DNA of 64,000 nucleotides from Albula goreensis (taxonomy: Eukaryota > Chordata > Actinopteri > Albuliformes > Albulidae): assembly GCA_022829145.1 (NCBI GenBank), contig CM040746.1:38090712-38154711 (forward strand), written 5' to 3'. Below are positions 57,207 through 64,000 of the stretch, piece after piece. The notes under the pieces were generated by a model that saw only the letters and a list, made by a program, of their open reading frames with translations, did not search any database and was not told where the DNA came from. Both the position numbers and the translations under genes were made by a program. Each line of letters opens with the position of its first letter. The first letter of the stretch is position 1.

Positions 57207-57520
57207 GTTCAGGGCTAATGTTAGAATGCAATTTAAACACACTAATAGGGTTACTACTGTGTTGTTCAGGGCTCATGTTAGCGTGCAATTTAAACATGCT
57301 AATATGGTTACTACTGTGTTGTTCAGGGCTAATGTTGCAATGCAATATCTGCAAATATAGATACTGTAAAACTTTGGTTCAGGCTAATGTGAAAATGTAA
57401 CGGGCGTGTGCACGCACGTAGATACTGTCCAAACTGGTGTTCAGGCTAATGTTAAAATGTAACGTGTGTGTGCGTGTACATAGAAAACGTCCAAACTAGT
57501 GTTCAGGCTAATGTTAACAC
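57207..57520. repeat. 56-62-bp degenerate minisatellite, about 5 copies
   Basis: The word GTTCAGG(G)CTAATGTT recurs at 57207, 57264, 57321, 57377, 57439 and 57501. The first three copies share a 57-bp form containing TTACTACTGTGTT. The later copies share a 62-bp form containing GTCCAAACT(G/A)GT and a GT-rich insert. This indicates two expansion episodes. Confidence 0.8.
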
Positions 57521-60500
57521 ATCTCCATGCTTACGTCCCCTCCCAGGCCACTGTGGGAATGTGTCTGTTATGCAGACTAAAAGGACAACCTTGGCATTAC
57601 ATTCCCTGCAGGAGCCAATTCAAATCTAAAAAAAATTAAATAAATAATAAAATAAATATATTTATACACACACACACACACACGCCACACCACTGTGGCT
57701 CATTTCCAGGAACAAAAGTGAAGGCTAGCTGAAACAATTCAATTTATTTATATAAACCCCAAAGCTGTATGAAAGGTCATCTGTTTCTGGATCGACACAG
57801 CGCAAATTTGATTTATAGATCGAGGGGGTTTCCCACAGTGCCTGTACCGACAGCAGTTTAATGCCTTGTAAAGGCTACTGTAGTGGTAATTGTCTCTGCA
57901 GATCTCTGGATCTTTAAAACATACATAACGCAGCGGCTCTGCGCACGCTGGATCGCGGCCGGCAGGGATCATGCGGTAAGAGCGCTGTGAAATGGAGCAA
58001 CAGATCGAATACCAATGAGCTGTAATGTAGGTCTCTGGCGCAGAAATACCATATTTCATTATGGTCTGTCCCCCACCCCTCCACAAAGTCCCGGTTATGC
58101 TGTTTACCCCACAAAGTCCTAGTTATGCTATAGTGACAGATCTATAGATAGGAAAACAAAAAAAAAAAAAACCTCTTCTTGTATGAATTTGCTCAATCGT
58201 TGTTTATTTATCAAGTGCTGATCAATCAGGAATCCATGATTGCACTGCTGTTTTCCTGATTCTATTTATTACGATAGGAAAGACGAGAAGAGATTGTGCG
58301 GTCGAAGGCACCGTCTGCATGTAGTATATAGTACAAATGAGCTTGAAACGGAGCCTTGAGTGAATAAACCATTACCTGAGCCTTTATAAATCTACATGAC
58401 CTGCAGACATAACATCAGTAGCTATAAAAGTAAATGCAGGGAATTGGTTTTGACGTTGTAGAAAGTCTTGATTTATTCAATGTGTTTTATAGTGAGCATG
58501 AGAGGTTGAAAACCATGAGTTATGGGTTGTGTACAGTAGGATTTGAGAAATAGATCTTATCTGCTTCATAAAAAAAGTGTCTCAGCTTGAGAGAACAGTT
58601 TTGCTTTTAGATTTAAACTAAATATTAGCTTGGTGTGTGTTTCCAAGAAGGCCCATCAGCTCATTGTAAACAACCAATGAGTACATTTGTATCTATGTTT
58701 AAAATTTTGAAGGAGAAGACAAACTAAAACATCATCACTGGTAATCAGAATTTTTTTTTTCATATTGCATAAATAATTGCCTTATGATGACTGTATTATT
58801 ACACATATAGCAATGATAAGCTTACATTTAAAAGTATCGATACTGAGAAAATAATAAAAATGACACTAACTTAGTGTTAGTGCTACTAATTGCAGTTTAA
58901 GCAGATAATCATATTGATAATTTTGGTAAATAAATATGTAAAACCTGTTACCTTAGTATTAAATTATGTGTATATGTATGTATATATCAAAATTCATATC
59001 TTCCTGAAAAATATGTTTTTTTCTTTCTCTCAGTTGTGGTTCTTATTCGCTTCTCGCATGTCAAATAGTTTGACTTTTGCTGACAACAGCCTTGAAACTC
59101 TCATTGTTCTAACATCTAAAAATAGTACTCTCTGTAGTTTTTTTTTTTTCAAACACTCACAAGTGTTAGAAACCAGTGTCACATTATATGATATTGATTC
59201 TATAATTAAGTCATTTAAAATAAATAAATTAATTAAAAGCCTGGGTGACAGGGCATCTGGGATTATAACCACCAGAAGTGGTGCCACAGATAGAGGGAGG
59301 AACACCACAGTCAAAATAAAAGGGATGCAGGCATTTTGGCTTCATTCATCCAGACACTGTGAGACAGAGGACTGACAGCTCTCCGTTCTCTCTGTTCTGC
59401 GTGCGCGTTTCAGTTCTTTCTGTGGGGAAACACTGCAGGAGCTCCGAAGATAAGAATGTTACATCTGTAGTGATGTGGCTTAAAGGGACACAACATTTTG
59501 GCAAATTTGCCCCTCTTGTATACAGTACTTACCCAAAGCACCATTTTAATTTCTGTTCGTCCATTCTGGAGAAGGTTTCATGGTCTTGCTAGAAGAGTCT
59601 CACGCTTTTACTCAAAGCTTGCTGCTGTTTATGACCTCCTTGCATTCCGGGTTCCAGAAAGCGTTGACAGAACGTTACAGTAAGGCCAGTAGGTTTTTCT
59701 ACTTCAGTTTAGTATACATGCAGATCTATTTCCAAAAATAAATAAATAACATATTCTGTTTAATAAATATTCCTAATGAGTTGGTTCTGATGATGTATTA
59801 CTAATTAAGTGTCCAGAAAAATTTGGCTGAATCAGGAAAAACAAAAACAAAAAGAAAAAACAATGTCCATCTTCAGGACCTAATCATGCTCTCAATGATT
59901 TGATTTAATCTTCATGATATTTTTCCTTACAGCTCACACATCTCAGTTTCTGTCCCATCAGAAAGCTGTACGTTTGATGCCAGGGCCTTTTGAAATGTTA
60001 ATTATGTACGCCACTCTGGCAGTATCTATGCCACTGATCAAAGATGAATAATACACTTTTCTGTTTACACTGCCAAGCACAACAATGCAATGATAGTGAT
60101 TTAATTCCCAGCAGCATCCTGTCCAGCTCTGGAGATTCGATCAGTTTATTTTGTTAAAACAGCAAATTAACTCTTCAGGCAATCCCCCTCTTGTGCAGGG
60201 CATGGCACCTCCTGGATAGCTTTTGTTGTGATGGCAGAAAAGGCTGAGAGTGAGCGCAGGTCTTACCTAATTCAGTTATCCCAGACAGCATTTGTGCTAA
60301 CAGCCAATTACCCTGTTGTGAAATGTGGAGGACCACAACGAGATCAGATATCAAGGGTTTTGTTTGGAATAATCACAATGACCTCTGACATCACATCCCA
60401 CCCCCCCCCCCCACGCCGCCAATTGAACCATTTGAATTTGGTTCACTTGTGTCATGTTTACATAAACCACATTTGTAATAGCTCTGTCCAATAAAATGCA

Positions 60501-61380
60501 TCGTGTTTGAAGCACAGATTCTCTCTCTTCATTCGCCGCCATTGTAATAACATGTGATATTCACACAGTCATTCAAAATATATGCAGTGACAGAGTGTGC
60601 TTAACTTTTCTGGCACAACAAAAACATAACATTCAAAACCCTAAGTAAGAAAACTTTTCCCCCCAACTGAGTTGAACTAGTTATGACTTTGGGCCTCCCT
60701 CCTGTTCCCTTTAATTCACAGATACCGGATGACTTCAGTCTGCATTGATTGTCTTAACTAAAACGTATGTTTTGTGAACACAGTAGCTATTTGGTTACAT
60801 TACTTTTATATTAGGGTTAGGGTTAGGAACTTCCATTCTTCATTTCACAGAACTTCCTTTCAGGTCTGTGAATTGAAATGTCCTCATGCAGTTATCCGAA
60901 TATGTTTATATATTTAATGGTTTTGTGAGAATAGTTGGTCTTCAATCAACAAGGGATCACAGTCCTGTTCTCAGTGAAGATGAGCTGTGCTGAATCAGAA
61001 TCAGAAATAGTGGTCTTCCTTCCCGTCACTTTATCCAATGGGCAGCACACTTATTATTAATTAATAAACAACAGGACAAGGATTCCTTTTTTTTTGTACT
61101 TTTTTTTGAGGACATTGACAATGTATAAATGCAATCAAGCCTAATATACAAGCCACTATATAAACATGGTATGACCAGATATTTATTTGCTGCTCTGAAT
61201 TAATAACGGATTTATGGGTGCTTTGTTACACATGAATAATTTATTCTGTGAACTGTATAGCATGTTGTGTAATAGGAAGTATGAATGCGCATCAGTGCAT
61301 TTGCAAAAATTAAAAATGTCAGTCATGCAGACATACACAGTTAAGATGTGCACACATATGCATGGGCACACATGCACTGT

Positions 61381-61381
<1 letters not shown>
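57521..61381. other. Gene desert
   Basis: No gene. A CpG-rich patch lies at 57890-57975. The minus-strand frame over 57748-58086 is cysteine-rich by translation, but it opens with a TTG and has no recognised domain. A C-run sits at 60401-60413 and the telomere-like repeat at 60811. Confidence 0.55.
60811..60827 (+). repeat. Short interstitial telomere-like repeat
   Basis: TTAGGGTTAGGGTTAGG, 2.8 units of the vertebrate telomere repeat. Confidence 0.8.

Positions 61382-61449
<68 letters not shown>
61382..61449. repeat. (CA)n microsatellite
   Basis: About 34 uninterrupted CA units. Confidence 0.98.
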
Positions 61450-61451
<2 letters not shown>

Positions 61452-63939
61452 ACTGAATGATTGAATTGTAATATTTTCTGTATGTTAGAAAGTCAAAGGA
61501 AAAACAGCTGAAATTGCTCTGGATTCAATAATTTGTGTAAGAGCTTTTGGTGGGCAGGTAACTTACAAAAAGCAGTCAAAGGGATAAAATATTAAATAAT
61601 TCAATAGGATGTGGACTGCAACAATCTTTTTCCCCTTTCCTCAGGATGGGGTAACGAAGCTGCAGACAAACAAATGCAAAAACATTAGCCTTTTATGACT
61701 ACACATATTATAAAAGGAATTAAATATTAAAGCCTCTATTGTATTTATGAATATGAAATGAGAACCCAGTATCACAGAGAGGTGTCAGCTAGACATTTAA
61801 ATAAAGTTTAAATAAATAACCATGATACATATATTTTGGCGTTCACAACAATTTTCAATTACCTCACAGAATAGTATTCTTTGTGTCATATAATTACTCA
61901 GTAATGAAATATGATGCTATATTATGTGTGTGATGTAATTCTTAAATCCATGCGTATGACATTCATCATGTATACATGTAGGTCTTTAAACTGTTACTCA
62001 TGTCACTTAGACCCTGGTACTTTTTGCACCTACATTTTCCAGCCATGTCCTTGAAAGGTTTAAAGCAAGAATATATTTGCAAAAGAAAGCCTTTTATCTT
62101 TTAAGAATCCATATTACATTACAGTTGTGCTATATATCTATAAATCTGTTCAAATGTTAAAGTCCCCAGTTGGTCTAAATCATAATTTCCTGTATATTGC
62201 ATGAATATTTCAGCATAGAAATATCAAATAAACACAGCTGAAGTTGTTGTAATTGTTATTTTGCAAGGATGAACATAAATTCCAGACTGCTTTGCAATTG
62301 ATTTGAAATTGGCTCCAGTTGTGACATCATAATTGATTTGCATACCCCCCACCCCCCCCCACACACACACACACACACTCATTCACTTTGTTAGTTTCCA
62401 TGAAATGACCATGCAGACACAAAATGCATGCTTACCTTTTCCCTTTAATTGTTCTTTTTTCATTTGAGACCAAAATTTTTATGAAAGGATGTGATAGTTC
62501 TGCAAGCCACGTTTGTCAATATCGGAAAAAAATAAGTCTCCCAAGTCTTCATTTGAACATTATTTACATGTAATGTAGCTATACGTTCAGAACTTGATCT
62601 ATTCTATATGGGTATTCGACCATGGTCCATGTTGACCTCATTCATCAAATGATTGTCAATACTATACTGTCTTACCTTAATGAGAACTATTTTGGGATCG
62701 GAATCTTAAATCTGTGTCTTGATTGGATGTGCTTCAGCCTCATCTCATTGCTAATTTAAATCAGGATAATTTTTGTACTTTGTCCTTACATTCATGATTA
62801 TTATTTTAGTTGTATATGAAAATCCATTATCATTCAATTCATATAAATTCAATTCCATACACTTCACATTTGGTGCGTGCACAGTGTATATCTCAGATGA
62901 AAATTATTGTGCTTATCAGTGGGAGTCATATGTGATGTACTTATGAATCAACATGAAATTTCCATAACACTTTCCAATTACCCGGAATGCTGGCAGCAAG
63001 AACGCTCCTATGAGATTTTGCAAATGTCATGTGTGTGTCTAAAATACCTCAGATTCAATTCATTCTGAAAAATTTGTGAAATCGTTTGCCAATCCATTCT
63101 ACATAACAGATACAGTATGTGTTGGTCCACAAATTCTGTTATACCAACCTGTCATTCTTTGTTGAATAAGACTTGGTGGTTTAGCAGTGAAAGGGGTAGG
63201 AGCTGTTAAGGGCACAGTGTGTTTAACCTGTGTGTCAGAATCAGTGTAGAATCAGTATGTACAATCAACTGACACATTGTATATGTATTTTACTATGAGC
63301 CACAATCCTGCCATTTTTATTATTATTTTGAATATAAAGTTTTATTTTGTGTTTTGTGTTGTTTGTTGAAACAAAAATTTTGGGAGAATATTTCTCAGAC
63401 AACCCTTCAACCTATCAAGTCCCATTCAAGTATATAAACACCATGTACCTCATCTCCCATCATGCTTTGCATTTCCATCACCCCACCTCCTCCACTTTCC
63501 ACCGATCCTGACTTTTCTTTTCTTAAAAAAAAAAAAAAAAAAAACCTAACCAATCCTGTTCCTCCCAGGTTCTTCTATCCACCTATTGGAGGGGACCTCC
63601 TCCTCTCACCACTGAGGACAGGTACTGCTCCTCCCCTTTGGACTACAAAGCCAGGATCAAATATTGTCTTTATCTCAAATACCATTCCTTAGCAATAGGA
63701 CCATATAAATGCACTCTTGTTGTCTGAGAATTTATTCTCCTGATTAGTGACATTTCTTTACAGATCTTACCACCTGACCAGCACTGCCATTCTGCAGTCA
63801 TAACAGGATGTCGTGTCCATGGGTGTTTCAGTATTTAATCTGTTCTGTGGATATTGGTCTATAAACATATATTTTACGGAGTATTGTACTGGCTGTTGAT
63901 TGGATCCCAAACTGCATTGGGTTCCACATTAAAAATGCT
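61450..63939. other. Gene desert
   Basis: AT-rich unique DNA with a C/CA-rich tract at 62346-62378 and an A-run at 63526-63544. No gene is recognised. Confidence 0.55.
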
Positions 63940-63980
63940 GTTGCACTGCCGCCCTCCGGGCCATGAGTTTGACACCCCTG
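63940..63980 (-). mobile_element. hAT-like transposon terminus
   Basis: On the minus strand from 63980 the sequence reads CAGGGGTGTCAAACTCATGG, a terminal-repeat form seen at the ends of hAT-type elements in fish and other vertebrates, followed by CCCGGAGGG. No partner end is found to its left, so it is either a truncated element or one with an extremely diverged other end. The possible 8-bp duplication outside would be CAGTGGGC (63981-63988). Confidence 0.45.
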
Positions 63981-64000
63981 CAGTGGGCTGGGCTCCCACT

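Noticed and set aside
57748-58086. 112-codon cysteine-rich minus-strand frame
   Set aside because: It opens with TTG, shows no recognised domain or signal peptide, and overlaps a CpG-rich patch more simply read as non-coding.
58890-59375. 161-codon plus-strand frame
   Set aside because: AT-rich composition, Ile/Lys/Phe-heavy, with a homopolymer-encoded Phe run and no family resemblance.

Overview
The window is vertebrate nuclear DNA. It is AT-rich and full of long CA/GT microsatellites, minisatellites and worn interspersed repeats, and it has a single recognisable protein-coding gene. That gene is an intronless reading frame on the minus strand (27696 to 25612, 694 codons), recognised as slitrk1 from its two leucine-rich-repeat modules, single membrane span and short conserved tail. 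The dispersed repeats resemble families common in ray-finned fish, for example a block at about 50.07-50.27 kb with a characteristic 'ttaagggccttgctcaagg' core. I infer a ray-finned fish, probably a teleost; the species cannot be told from this window.

Layout. 1-24.3 kb is a gene desert with simple repeats (2.46-2.59, 7.86-7.97, 13.88-13.93, 16.58-16.61, 17.36-17.45 and 19.94-20.31 kb), one 47-48 bp minisatellite (12.92-13.14 kb), a short perfect hairpin (10.68-10.73 kb) and a few non-repetitive blocks that could be conserved regulatory elements. About 24.35-25.61 kb is the likely 3' untranslated/downstream part of slitrk1, with candidate poly(A) signals and Pumilio-type motifs. 25.61-27.70 kb is the slitrk1 coding region. 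27.70-29.98 kb is its 5' flank, with a degenerate REST-like motif and a (GT)80 tract. 30-64 kb is the upstream desert. It contains a near-canonical REST/NRSF (RE1) site at 42.61 kb, a perfect CTCF core at 50.53 kb, a poly(A)-ended retroposed segment flanked by 8-bp direct repeats (41.57-42.08 kb), a striking 48-bp minisatellite (43.47-44.40 kb), further minisatellites at 33.4, 45.25 and 57.2 kb, and a hAT-like terminus at the right edge.

There is no second gene, rRNA, tRNA, CRISPR array or intact transposase or reverse transcriptase. Many open frames over 60 codons exist, but they are low-complexity or chance frames. The biological theme is one neuronal synapse-organising receptor gene in a large regulatory desert. 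The most useful new observation is the RE1 element about 15 kb upstream of it. I found no convincing undescribed multi-gene system.
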